Shown here: in pieces, positions 7,365 through 14,520 of the stretch
Layout of the letters: every line of letters starts with the position of its first letter
Position numbering within the stretch: position 1 is the stretch's first letter
Assembly: GCA_007118795.1 (NCBI GenBank)
Contig: SKQX01000182.1
Coordinates: 1 to 17,221, forward strand
Direction: 5' to 3'
DNA: 17,221 bases
Origin: Thermoflexales bacterium
GTDB taxonomy: Bacteria > Chloroflexota > Anaerolineae > B4-G1
Notes under the pieces: generated by a model
Databases searched by the model: none
The model's input: the letters and a program-made list of their open reading frames with translations, nothing else
What the model was told of the DNA's origin: nothing
Position numbers and translations under genes: made by a program

Positions 7365-7456
7365 GATCGGCCGAGTACCAGTGGACGGGGACGCGACCCG
7401 TGATTGACGCACCCTGTGCTTTCGCGCCGTTTCGCCTACAGACTGAGCACATCCCT

Positions 7457-7462
7457 TACAAT
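7457..7462 (+). promoter_or_regulatory. -10 box candidate for the thiolase-like/DUF35 operon
   Basis: TACAAT lies 34 bp before the first start codon, with AAGGAGG (7482-7488) between. A good -35 at 16-18 bp spacing is not visible, so this rests on the -10 match and position only. Confidence 0.3.
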
Positions 7463-7496
7463 CGGTCTCGCGCACTAGCTCAAGGAGGTACCGGAT

Positions 7497-8648
7497 ATGA
7501 TCCGAGATGTCGCCATCGTGGGCGCAGGCTGGAGTGGCTTCCGCTCCGTCACGCCTGAGCTCTCACACAAGGAGTTGATGTACGATGCTGCTGTGCGTGC
7601 GTACGAAGACGCGGGTATCGACCCCCGCCGCGACGTCGACACCTTCGTCACCGTCGGCGAAGACTACCACGAAGGGATAAGCATCTTCGACGAGTACGTG
7701 CCGGACCAGCTTGGCGCCGTCCAACGTCCGGTGCAGAGTATAGCCGGGGAAGGCATCCAGGGCCTGGCGTCCGCCGTGATGCAGATCCTGACCGGTCGAT
7801 TCGACATCGCCGTGGTCGAGGGACATAGTAAGGCCTCTAACATAATGACCCTTCCTCACGTGCTCGCTTTCGCCATGGATCCGGTGTTCAACCGCCCGCT
7901 GGCCGTGCATCCCTACGCCATAGCTGGTATGGAGATGCTACGATACCTCAGCGAGACTGCCACCACTCCAGAGGAGTGTGCTGCCGTGGTGGCGAAGAAT
8001 CGGAGCAACGCCCTGTTCAACCCTCTGGCAGGCTACGGTGCGTCGATCTCCATCGATGACGTCCTGATCGCCGAGCCGATAGCCGAGCCACTTTCACGCC
8101 TGGAGTGCGCGGGACACAGCGATGGCTCGGTGGTGTTCGTCCTGGCTGCCGGCGAGAGTGCCCGCGTCCTGAGCGATCACCCCATCTGGATCCGCGGCAT
8201 CGGCTGGGCTAACGACACCTTCTGGCTCGAGAGCCGCCCGTGGGGCGACGCGCGTTACGCCCGCGCGGCAGGGGAGATGGCCTTTCGCACCGCCGGTATC
8301 AGGAGCCCCAGCAAGGAGATCGACTTCGCCGAGGTTGACGACACCTTCGCTTACAAAGAGTTGCAGCATCTCGAAGCCCTGGGCTTCTGTTCCTGGGGAA
8401 CCGCCGGCGAATGGACCCTGGAGGGAGGCACGGCCCTTGGCGGTGAGTTTCCCGTCAATCCATCGGGGGGCGCCCTGGGGGAAGGGCATCTGCTGGACGC
8501 CACGGGACTCGCTCGGGTCCTGGAAGTCGTCCTCCAGCTCCGGGGACAGGCTGGCCAGAGACAGATCGACGCTGCCGAGGTTGGGCTGGCCTTCGGTTGG
8601 CGAGGCGTGCCCACCACCGCTGGTGCGGCCGTCGTCTTGAGCAATTAG
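7497..8648 (+). CDS. Thiolase-fold protein without the nucleophilic cysteine (SCP-x/Ltp2-like), first of two
   Basis: 383 aa, the normal size for SCP-x-type thiolases. The fold is recognisable from the start DVAIVGAGWSGF, the GRFDIAVVEGHSKAS segment, the glycine-rich NPSGGALGEGHLLDATG loop (His331 kept in the GHP-equivalent position) and the end GAAVVLSN. The catalytic loop, normally ACASG, reads AGEGIQG (83-89), so glycine (about Gly86) replaces the nucleophilic Cys. The second catalytic Cys near the C-terminus is also absent (GLAFGWRG). The HDxF motif reads DDTF (281-284). Ordinary thiolytic cleavage is therefore unlikely. A retro-aldolase or a structural role is possible, by analogy with Ltp2-type proteins that work with DUF35 partners. 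The ATG at 7497 has AAGGAGG 8 bp upstream. It is first in an apparent operon; its TAG stop lies inside the ribosome binding site of the next gene. Confidence 0.85.
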   Translation: MIRDVAIVGAGWSGFRSVTPELSHKELMYDAAVRAYEDAGIDPRRDVDTFVTVGEDYHEGISIFDEYVPDQLGAVQRPVQSIAGEGIQGLASAVMQILTGRFDIAVVEGHSKASNIMTLPHVLAFAMDPVFNRPLAVHPYAIAGMEMLRYLSETATTPEECAAVVAKNRSNALFNPLAGYGASISIDDVLIAEPIAEPLSRLECAGHSDGSVVFVLAAGESARVLSDHPIWIRGIGWANDTFWLESRPWGDARYARAAGEMAFRTAGIRSPSKEIDFAEVDDTFAYKELQHLEALGFCSWGTAGEWTLEGGTALGGEFPVNPSGGALGEGHLLDATGLARVLEVVLQLRGQAGQRQIDAAEVGLAFGWRGVPTTAGAAVVLSN

Positions 8649-8658
8649 GAGGCGAACA

Positions 8659-9825
8659 ATGACTGGAGATCGCGTGGCTGTGGTTGGCGCGGGGATGACT
8701 AAGTTCGTCCGACGCGCTCAGGAGACGCCCAAAGAGCTCTCGTGGGAGGCTGCTCACCTGGCTCTACAATCCTGCGAGATGACCATCGACGACGTCGACG
8801 CCGTCGTCATCGGCACGGCGCCAGATGCCTTTGACGGGGTACACATGAAGAGCGAGTACCTCTCCGACGGATGCGGTGGATGGGGCAAACCCTTGATCCG
8901 CGGGTACGTCGGCGGAGGCACCGGCGTCTTCGCCGCCATTCAGGGATGGTACCACGTGGCAAGCGGGCTATTCGACACTGTCCTTGTGGTGTGCGAGGAG
9001 AAGATGTCGTCGTGCCAGCCCCATCCGCAGGCAGCCTTTCTGACCATCTTCGACCACACTACGGAGCGACCCCTGAAGCCGAACCTGCTCTGGATATTCG
9101 CCCTCGAGATGAATGCCTATATGAACCGCTACGGGCTGAGTAAGCGCGACATTGCCACTGTGTCGGTCAAGAACAAACGGAATGCCGCGGACCATCCGGC
9201 AGCCCTACTCGGTGATCCTGATATCACGGTCGAGGATGTCCTCAATTCGCCGGTCCTGGCCTGGCCTGTACAGCGGCTGGATGTAAGCCCGGTCACCGAT
9301 GGCGCCGTGGCGTTGGTGATGTCTGCCAATCACGTCGCACGCCGCGTCACCGACAGACCAGTCTGGGTAGAGGGCGTCGGATGGAATCTGGACACGGCCT
9401 ACTGGACCAACCGCGACCTATCTTACCCGGTCTACGTCGAGGAAGCGGCCCGCATGGCGTACGACATGGCCGGCATTAGCGAGCCGCGCCAGCAGATCCA
9501 CATCGCGGAGCCTTACGACCCCTTCGATTACAAGGAGCTCCATCACCTGGAGGGCTTGATGCTTTTCGACCGTGGTGAGGCGCCGCGGGCGGCTGCCGAC
9601 GGCATCACACAGCGTGACGGTGACCTGCCGGTCTGTCCCTCAGGCGGGCTGCTAGGAGTGGGTAATCCCATCGCCGCCGCAGGTCTCATGAAGGTGGCCG
9701 AGATCTTCTGGCAGCTGCGAGGCGAGGCAGGTGCCCGTCAGGTGCCGGGGAATCCCAAGCGGGGCCTGGCGCAGGCTTGGGGTGATCTCATGCAGGTCGG
9801 CACAGTGGTCGTGATGGGTGTCTAG
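8659..9825 (+). CDS. Thiolase-fold protein without the nucleophilic cysteine (Ltp2-like retro-aldolase candidate), second of two
   Basis: 388 aa. Features of the thiolase fold include the start VAVVGAGMTKF, LFDTVLVVCEEKMS in the region after the catalytic loop, VSPVTDGAVALVM, and the glycine-rich CPSGGLLGVGNP loop. The Cys loop reads YVGGGTGV (83-90), placing Gly86 at the nucleophile position. The GHP histidine is Asn336 (GNP), and the C-terminal Cys is missing (AQAWGDL). The motif that is HDxF in thiolases reads YDPF (286-289). A tyrosine in this position is, as I recall, a mark of Ltp2-type steroid side-chain aldolases, where it is catalytic. This makes C-C bond cleavage by retro-aldol chemistry a reasonable inference, though unproven. 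The ATG at 8659 follows TAGGAGG (8646-8652), only 10 bp after the first thiolase-like gene. It is diverged from its neighbour, so the two may form a heterodimer or separate complexes. Confidence 0.86.
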   Translation: MTGDRVAVVGAGMTKFVRRAQETPKELSWEAAHLALQSCEMTIDDVDAVVIGTAPDAFDGVHMKSEYLSDGCGGWGKPLIRGYVGGGTGVFAAIQGWYHVASGLFDTVLVVCEEKMSSCQPHPQAAFLTIFDHTTERPLKPNLLWIFALEMNAYMNRYGLSKRDIATVSVKNKRNAADHPAALLGDPDITVEDVLNSPVLAWPVQRLDVSPVTDGAVALVMSANHVARRVTDRPVWVEGVGWNLDTAYWTNRDLSYPVYVEEAARMAYDMAGISEPRQQIHIAEPYDPFDYKELHHLEGLMLFDRGEAPRAAADGITQRDGDLPVCPSGGLLGVGNPIAAAGLMKVAEIFWQLRGEAGARQVPGNPKRGLAQAWGDLMQVGTVVVMGV

Positions 9826-9847
9826 AATCGGTGGTGCTAAGAAGATG

Positions 9848-9857
9848 AGGAGGGAGG
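9848..9857 (+). promoter_or_regulatory. Ribosome binding site deciding the start of the first DUF35 gene
   Basis: AGGAGGGAGG precedes the ATG at 9860 and makes it the best start. An in-frame GTG at 9818 would overlap the preceding gene by 8 bp and has no such site. Confidence 0.7.
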
Positions 9858-9859
9858 AC

Positions 9860-10366
9860 ATGGAGGAGTTCGTCTACGATAGCGTCTACCTGAGCAGTGA
9901 TGATTTCCGAGAGGGACGCGTTCTGTTTGAGATGTGGGAGCCGAACGCGCGATACGCCTGGGATGCCGGCGTGGCTATCAGCCGCTATCTGCAGGGGCTG
10001 AAGGCCGCCAAGCTCATCGGGCGCAGCTGCCCCGACTGCAGCCGTGTGCTGGTTCCCCCCCGGATGTTCTGTGAGTCGTGCTTCTACCCCACTGACAAGT
10101 GGGTCACCCTGCGGGATACAGGCACCGTCCTGACATTCTCCCGGTGCTACATTACCTGGGACTTGATTCAGCTGGAAGAGCCGCAGATGCCGGCTGTCAT
10201 CGAGATCGACGGGGCATCTTCCGGGATGGGCATCATGCACATGTTGGGAGAGGTGGACCCGGAGGCCCTGGCCATCGGCATGCGGGTCCGCGCGGTCTGG
10301 AAGCCGCCGGACGAGCGCAGCGGGTCCATAACCGATATTGCCTACTTCAGGCCGCTGGAGGAGTAG
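9860..10366 (+). CDS. DUF35 zinc-ribbon/OB-fold acyl-CoA-associated protein, first of two
   Basis: 168 aa. An N-terminal helical segment (about 12-52) leads into a rubredoxin-like zinc ribbon with Cys57-x2-Cys60 (SCPDC) and Cys71-x2-Cys74 (FCESC). An OB-fold half follows (GTVLTFSRC, then PAVIEIDGA, GMRVRAVWKP), ending in DERSGSITDIAYFRP. DUF35 proteins partner thiolase-fold enzymes: in archaeal acetoacetyl-CoA thiolase/HMG-CoA synthase they bridge the enzymes, in BbsA-BbsB they are part of a thiolase, and in ChsH2-Ltp2 they are needed for the aldolase. Unlike ChsH2, no MaoC hydratase domain is fused here. It lies 34 bp after the second thiolase-like gene and is probably its partner. A longer version from a GTG at 9818 is less likely because of the strong ribosome binding site before 9860. 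Confidence 0.88.
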   Translation: MEEFVYDSVYLSSDDFREGRVLFEMWEPNARYAWDAGVAISRYLQGLKAAKLIGRSCPDCSRVLVPPRMFCESCFYPTDKWVTLRDTGTVLTFSRCYITWDLIQLEEPQMPAVIEIDGASSGMGIMHMLGEVDPEALAIGMRVRAVWKPPDERSGSITDIAYFRPLEE

Positions 10367-10433
10367 CCGTGCGTCGAGCGTTGATGGCGTCTATCGACAC
10401 AACCACTTAAGGGTGAGCTAAAGGAGGACGGAC

Positions 10434-10907
10434 GTGAGCTTACTTCATCGAATCGAGCGCGCAGACGATGCGTTGAACTGGCATGGCGACATGCCGACGA
10501 AGGGCCGATATACGGCCGGGATCGCTGGCGAGCGGTTCTTCCGGGAGATTAAGGAGAGGGGGCAGTTCCTTGCCACCGTCTGTCTAGACTGCGACATCAC
10601 CTATATGCCACCCCGGCTCTACTGCGAGGAGTGCTTCTCTCAGCTCGAAGAATGGGCGGAGGTCGGTTCCTGGGGGCACGTACATACATTCACCGTCGTC
10701 CACCGAGACCTCGACAACGAGCCCCTCTCGGAGCCCCGGATCCTGGCCTTCGTGACCCTGGACGATACGGACGGAGGTCTTGTGCACTACCTCGCCGAGA
10801 TCGAGCCAGAGGATGTCTACCTGGGTATGCGGGTCGAGGCCGTGCTGAAGGCAGAGGACGAGCGTCAGGGCAGCATCACGGACATAGAGTACTTCCGGCC
10901 TATGTAG
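10434..10907 (+). CDS. DUF35 zinc-ribbon/OB-fold acyl-CoA-associated protein, second of two
   Basis: 157 aa, starting at a GTG supported by AAAGGAGG at 10420-10427. It has the same plan as the preceding gene: a helical N-terminus, a zinc ribbon with Cys50-x2-Cys53 (CLDC) and Cys64-x2-Cys67 (CEEC), then an OB-fold segment (HTFTVVHRDL, LAFVTLDDT, GMRVEAVLK). The end, DERQGSITDIEYFRPM, is nearly the same as that of the first DUF35 protein, which points to an old duplication; the N-terminal parts differ. Two DUF35 genes matching two thiolase-like genes suggests either two dedicated pairs or one four-part complex. It is separated from its twin by 67 bp with no recognisable gene. It is the last intact gene before the chloride-channel remnant. 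Confidence 0.88.
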   Translation: MSLLHRIERADDALNWHGDMPTKGRYTAGIAGERFFREIKERGQFLATVCLDCDITYMPPRLYCEECFSQLEEWAEVGSWGHVHTFTVVHRDLDNEPLSEPRILAFVTLDDTDGGLVHYLAEIEPEDVYLGMRVEAVLKAEDERQGSITDIEYFRPM

Positions 10908-10945
10908 CCGCATGGGAGACCAGTCGATCGTCGGCAGATGGCTAG

Positions 10946-11518
10946 AGACGCTGTTGCGGAGCAGGTACCGGCGTTCTTGGGCTCATAGACCGTCGTGATG
11001 CTCACCATGGCCGTGGTAGTGGGCGTAGGGAGCGGCTACGGGTTCGCGACATCCAGACTGAGAACGTGCGCACCGTCTTCCCCGATGAGAGCTTAGCGGA
11101 AGCACTGCGCCACTTCGGCGTCCTGGATGTGGGCCGTGTCCCCGTGGTGGACCGCGGCAATCCCAGTCGAGTGGTGGGGATTCTGCGGCGCGGGGACATC
11201 GTTCGCGCCTACTCCCACGCGCATATGGATGAACAAGCGCGCCTGGCCGTGCTCGATCGTGTAAAGCTCGAAAGCCGCACCGGTAAGAGCACCGTGGAGA
11301 TCAAACTGCGACAGGGCCATCCGGCGGATGGAAAGACAATCCAGGAGCTCGATCTGCCGCCCGAGTCGTTGATCGTCTCCGTCCGTCGCGGAGGCCGGGT
11401 CCTGATTCCTCGGGGCGAGACTCGTCTTCAAGCTGGTGATGTAATCGTCAGCCTGGTTCCGGACGATAAGGCAGCGACCCTCACGACCAGATTAACCGAA
11501 TCCAAAAAGGATTGGTAA
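10946..11518 (+). pseudogene. 5'-truncated CLC-type chloride channel remnant (CBS pair end plus TrkA-C domain)
   Basis: The frame is open from just after a stop at 10943 to the TAA at 11516-11518. It encodes the tail of a first CBS domain (GVLGLIDRRD, about 10970-10999), then a full second CBS domain from RLRVRDIQTENV (11033 on) to GILRRGDIVRAY. A TrkA-C/RCK-C-like domain follows (TVEIKL, then ESLIVSVRRGG, IPRGETRLQAGDVIV). This order matches the cytoplasmic end of CLC chloride channels or transporters. The membrane part, about 400 residues or more, is absent. No ATG, GTG or TTG exists in frame before the GTG at 11066, which would begin inside the CBS domain and has no ribosome binding site. 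I read it as a decayed gene. A stand-alone small regulator from 11066 (150 aa) is possible but less likely. It directly abuts the start region of the asparaginase-like gene. Confidence 0.72.
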
Positions 11519-11535
11519 GTAACCGGAGAGAGAGT

Positions 11536-12486
11536 GTGTTGAACCCAGGTGGCAGAGGCAAATCGATTCTTCCGGCGCTCATCGTCCACGGAGGCGCCTG
11601 GGACATCCCTGAGCATCTGCAACAGGACAGTATCGAGGGGTGTCGCAAAGCCACGCGGAGAGGCTGGGAGGTTCTCACACTGGGCGGATCCGCCGTCGAC
11701 GCCGTGGAGGCGGCCGTGCGGGTGCTCGAGGATGACCCTACCTTCGACGCCGGTCAGGGCGCGGTGCTGACCTGTGCCGGCGCTATCGAATTGGACGCCA
11801 TCATCATGGATGGCAGCGATCTCAATTTGGGCGCGGTCATCGGCGTTCAGCGCGTCCGTAACCCAGTCACGCTGGCCCGCGTGGTCATGACCGAGTCCGA
11901 GCACGCGATCCTCGCCGGTGAAGGAGCGGAGGCCTTCGCTAAGCGCAGCGGTCTGGATCTTGTTCCGAACTCGGGGTTTGCCGTCGAACGGGAGAAACAG
12001 AGATGGCAAGCGAAACGCGCCGAAGGCCAGCCACGCGAGGACCTCTCAAAGGGGCATCCCGGCGATACGGTCGGCGCCGTCGCCCTGGATCTCTCTGGGC
12101 ACCTGGCGGTCGCTACGTCAACGGGGGGCACCTTCTACAAGCACCCCGGCCGCGTCGGTGACTCGCCTCTCGTAGGCTGTGGCGCGTACGCTGACGATTG
12201 GTCTGGAGCCGTATCGGCCACAGGAAGAGGCGAGAGCCTGATGCGAGTGGTGATCAGCAAGTCAGTGTGCGACCTGATGTACAGAGGTATGACGGCTCAA
12301 GAAGCAGCCGACGCGGGCATCGGCTTACTCGCCCGACGCACCCCTGGCCAGGGCGGGCTCATTGTGCTGGGAAAGCGTGGTGACATCGGCATCGCCCATA
12401 ACACTCCCTACCTGGCTCACGCCTACGTCAAGGGAAACGAGATCATCGGGGGAGTTCTTAAGATCCCCGACGGTAGACATACCTGA
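11536..12486 (+). CDS. Isoaspartyl peptidase / L-asparaginase-like Ntn hydrolase
   Basis: 316 aa from the GTG at 11536, chosen for GGAGAGAG just upstream (11525-11532). A TTG at 11512 would add eight residues and overlap the channel remnant. The plant-type (IaaA) asparaginase family cuts itself to expose an N-terminal threonine nucleophile. Here that is Thr178 in HPGDTVGAVALD, almost the same position as Thr179 of E. coli IaaA. Other conserved elements are the N-terminal IVHGGAW, FDAGQGAVL, the STGG loop after the cleavage site, and GRVGDSPLVGCGAY, which contributes to the substrate pocket. The expected products are alpha and beta chains of about 177 and 139 residues. Substrates in the family are beta-aspartyl dipeptides, asparagine or glycosyl-asparagine; the exact one cannot be read here. 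Its place inside a CoA catabolic block is unexpected. No signal peptide is seen, so it is probably cytoplasmic. Confidence 0.9.
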   Translation: MLNPGGRGKSILPALIVHGGAWDIPEHLQQDSIEGCRKATRRGWEVLTLGGSAVDAVEAAVRVLEDDPTFDAGQGAVLTCAGAIELDAIIMDGSDLNLGAVIGVQRVRNPVTLARVVMTESEHAILAGEGAEAFAKRSGLDLVPNSGFAVEREKQRWQAKRAEGQPREDLSKGHPGDTVGAVALDLSGHLAVATSTGGTFYKHPGRVGDSPLVGCGAYADDWSGAVSATGRGESLMRVVISKSVCDLMYRGMTAQEAADAGIGLLARRTPGQGGLIVLGKRGDIGIAHNTPYLAHAYVKGNEIIGGVLKIPDGRHT

Positions 12487-12500
12487 GTGCTCAATTCGGC

Positions 12501-12610
12501 GGGTGCGAGGTGCCGATGGCTAGCGACCACCACGGACCATCTCGGGCGCCGGTTCGTATCCCGTGTGCTCTTCCGGGATGAACTAGCCAGATAGGCCAGG
12601 CACCCTTTTT
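12501..12610 (+). promoter_or_regulatory. Multi-stem structured region before the CoA transferase genes
   Basis: Nested pairings are visible: GGTGCC (12509-12514) with GGCACC (12599-12604), TGGCTAG (12517-12523) with CTAGCCA (12583-12589), and an inner hairpin ATCCCG (12558-12563) with CGGGAT (12574-12579). A T5 run (12606-12610) follows the outer stem directly. It could be a branched terminator of the asparaginase-like gene or a structured leader of the CoA transferase operon, whose ribosome binding site begins about 16 bp further on. I do not recognise it as a known riboswitch class. Confidence 0.45.
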
Positions 12611-12638
12611 CCGCGGCCCACCAACAGGAGGTAACAGG

Positions 12639-13661
12639 ATGAACGTTCTCCAGGAAGGCAAGGGCACCTTAGTCGGTTGGATCGATCCGGACAAACAGAG
12701 GGCCTGGGTATCCGAGCACAAGTCTCGCGCCTTGAAGGACAAACGGACTTCGGTGGACGAGGCCATCAGTGAATACGTTCCCGATGGTTCGCTCATCGCT
12801 CTGGGAGGCTTTGGGCACATCCGCGTCTCGATGGCGGCCGTCTACGAGATCATCCGGCAGCGCAAACGAGACCTGACCCTGTGCGGGAAGACGGCCGTTC
12901 ACGACTGTGATCTGCTGGTCGCTGCCGGGTGCGTCAACCGTATCGAGGTGGCCTATGCCTTTGGCCACGAGCTCCGCGGGCTGTCAGCGGCATCGCGCCG
13001 CGCCGCCGAGAGCGGACGCTGCAAGGTAGTAGCCGAGATTAGCAACGCAGCTTATCAGTGGCGGTTCCTGGCTGCTGCTATGGGTCTCCCCTTTGTCCCC
13101 ACGCGGGTGATGCTGGGTACCGATACGCTGCACCGTAGCTCAGCTAAAGTGGTTCAGGACCCCTTCACCGGGAAGCCCATCTGCCTGGTGCCCGCATGCT
13201 ACCCCGACGCGGTCCTTATGCACGTGCACCGATGCGACAAGTACGGCAATGCGCAGATCGACGGGATCATCGTGGAGGACTTCGAGCTGGCTCGTGCGGC
13301 CCGCCGCTTGCTGATAACCACTGAGGAGATCATTCCGGATAGCACCATCCGGGAGTCGCCGCAGGACACGGTGATCCCCTATTACCTGGTGGACAGCGTG
13401 ACTGAGGTCGAGCACGGCGCTCACCCGACCCTGATGCCAGGACGCTACTACTTCGACGAACAGCATATCAGTGAGTGGTTGAGGCTCTCGAAGACGGAAG
13501 AGGGGGTCGCCCAGTATTTCGACCGCTATGTCCACGGTGTGGAGAGCTTTGCCGAGTACCTGGACCTTATCGGCGGCGATGCACAACTGGAACATCTCCG
13601 GCAAGTGGAACACCTGGAGGCGCCCCTGGAGGCGCCCTGGTTGGAGGAGAAGCGAAGATGA
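12639..13661 (+). CDS. Class I CoA transferase, subunit A (glutaconate CoA-transferase-like)
   Basis: 340 aa. The fold matches the alpha subunit of class I CoA transferases of the glutaconate type: a GGFGH glycine loop (56-60) after DGSLIALG, LTLCGKTAVHDCDLLVAAG, a central CYPDAVLMHVHRCDKYGNAQ strand-turn region, and IVEDFELARAARRLLITTEEII. With its partner subunit it should move CoA between acyl-CoA and a free carboxylic acid, activating or recycling an acid. A variable N-terminus (1-35) precedes the domain, and a variable C-terminal extension (about 290-340) follows it. AGGAGG 6 bp before the ATG gives a strong start. The gene overlaps the subunit B gene by 4 bp (ATGA), so the two are co-translated. 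Related IpdAB proteins in steroid catabolism are hydrolases rather than transferases; this pair differs because subunit B keeps the catalytic Glu. Confidence 0.88.
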   Translation: MNVLQEGKGTLVGWIDPDKQRAWVSEHKSRALKDKRTSVDEAISEYVPDGSLIALGGFGHIRVSMAAVYEIIRQRKRDLTLCGKTAVHDCDLLVAAGCVNRIEVAYAFGHELRGLSAASRRAAESGRCKVVAEISNAAYQWRFLAAAMGLPFVPTRVMLGTDTLHRSSAKVVQDPFTGKPICLVPACYPDAVLMHVHRCDKYGNAQIDGIIVEDFELARAARRLLITTEEIIPDSTIRESPQDTVIPYYLVDSVTEVEHGAHPTLMPGRYYFDEQHISEWLRLSKTEEGVAQYFDRYVHGVESFAEYLDLIGGDAQLEHLRQVEHLEAPLEAPWLEEKRR

Positions 13662-14425
13662 GTGCAGAATACACGTCCACGGAGTTGCTTGCCTACGTCG
13701 CTGCCGGTCTGCTGGAGGACAACAGCTCGGTTTTCGTCGGGACCGGGCTCCCTATGATCGCCGCCATGCTGGCCCAGCGCACCAGCGCGCCGAATCTCCT
13801 GATCATCTTCGAGGCCGGGGGAATCGGCCCTCAGGTTCCTGTGCTCCCGATCTCCGTCGGGGACAGCCGTACATTCTACCGCGCCGTCTCCGCCTCCAGC
13901 ATGCACGACGTCATGTCGGCGAGTCAGGCCGGTTACCTTGACTACGGCTTCCTCGGCGCGGCGCAGATCGACGCCTACGGCAACCTGAACACCACCGTCA
14001 TCGGGAAATGGGAACTCCCCAGGGTCCGTTTCCCCGGCAGCGGCGGGGCCAACGACGTGGGCTCGTTGTGCTGGCGCACCATCATCGTGATGCGTCAGGA
14101 CCCACGTCGGTTCGTCGAGACCCTGGACTTCGTCACTACGCCTGGTTATCTGGATGGTCCCGGGGCTCGTGAGCGAGTCGGCCTGCCCGCAGGAACGGGG
14201 CCCTACCGCGTGATCTCCCAACTGGGGCTCTACGGCTTCCACGAACGGTTCAAGCGAATGGAGTTGCTGGCCGTTCACCCAGGAGTCTCAGTGGAGGACG
14301 CAGTCGAAGCCACCGGATTCGAGTTGCTCATACCCGACAAGGTGGCTACCACCATCCCGCCTTCCCGCGCGGTGCTCGACACGATGCACGAGATAGATCC
14401 CACGGGCATGGTGATCGGGAGGTAG
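13658..14425 (+). CDS. Class I CoA transferase, subunit B (glutaconate CoA-transferase-like)
   Basis: 255 aa from the ATG at 13658, which overlaps the subunit A stop (ATGA). The catalytic glutamate that forms the CoA thioester in class I transferases is seen as Glu52 in IIFEAGGIGP, close to Glu54 of glutaconate CoA-transferase subunit B. Other family features are SSVFVGTGLPMIAAMLA near the start, YLDYGFLGAAQIDAYGNLN, and GSGGANDVGSLCWRTIIV. The intact Glu argues for true CoA transfer rather than the IpdB-type hydrolase, which lacks it. Together with subunit A it would activate an acid with acetyl-CoA or another acyl-CoA as donor; the acid is unknown. A frame extending farther upstream inside subunit A is a shadow and was not used. 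It is followed by a 95-bp gap with a GC-rich hairpin. Confidence 0.9.
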   Translation: MSAEYTSTELLAYVAAGLLEDNSSVFVGTGLPMIAAMLAQRTSAPNLLIIFEAGGIGPQVPVLPISVGDSRTFYRAVSASSMHDVMSASQAGYLDYGFLGAAQIDAYGNLNTTVIGKWELPRVRFPGSGGANDVGSLCWRTIIVMRQDPRRFVETLDFVTTPGYLDGPGARERVGLPAGTGPYRVISQLGLYGFHERFKRMELLAVHPGVSVEDAVEATGFELLIPDKVATTIPPSRAVLDTMHEIDPTGMVIGR

Positions 14426-14446
14426 GGCTCCTTCCCCGGACCCAGG

Positions 14447-14462
14447 GCGAGGGGGCCCTCGC
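14447..14462 (+). terminator. GC-rich hairpin after the CoA transferase genes
   Basis: GCGAGG (14447-14452) and CCTCGC (14457-14462) form a perfect stem with a 4-nt loop, 21 bp after the subunit B stop. There is no T-run, so it may be a pause, an RNA-stability structure or a weak terminator before the acyl-CoA dehydrogenase gene. Confidence 0.35.
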
Positions 14463-14520
14463 TTGGCGGCCCGAGATGGCATGGTCAGTTGATGCGAGGA
14501 GCGGACTAAGGAGCAGAACG

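Noticed and set aside
7497..9825. Annotation of the two thiolase-like proteins as ordinary acetyl-CoA acetyltransferases
   Set aside because: Both lack the nucleophilic Cys and the second C-terminal Cys, so thiolytic activity is not supported.
9818..9859. Upstream GTG start for the first DUF35 gene
   Set aside because: It overlaps the previous gene, has no ribosome binding site, and the AGGAGGGAGG before 9860 decides the start.
11066..11518. Intact 150-aa CBS/TrkA-C regulator
   Set aside because: The start would lie within the CBS domain, conserved CBS sequence continues upstream in frame without a start codon, and no ribosome binding site is seen.
13526..14278. Minus-strand open frame (250 codons) opposite the CoA transferase subunit B
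   Set aside because: It is a shadow of a conserved gene whose catalytic motif is on the plus strand.
13475..14425. Longer version of CoA transferase subunit B starting inside subunit A
   Set aside because: The extra 61 residues have no similarity to the family, and the ATGA overlap at 13658 gives the standard start.
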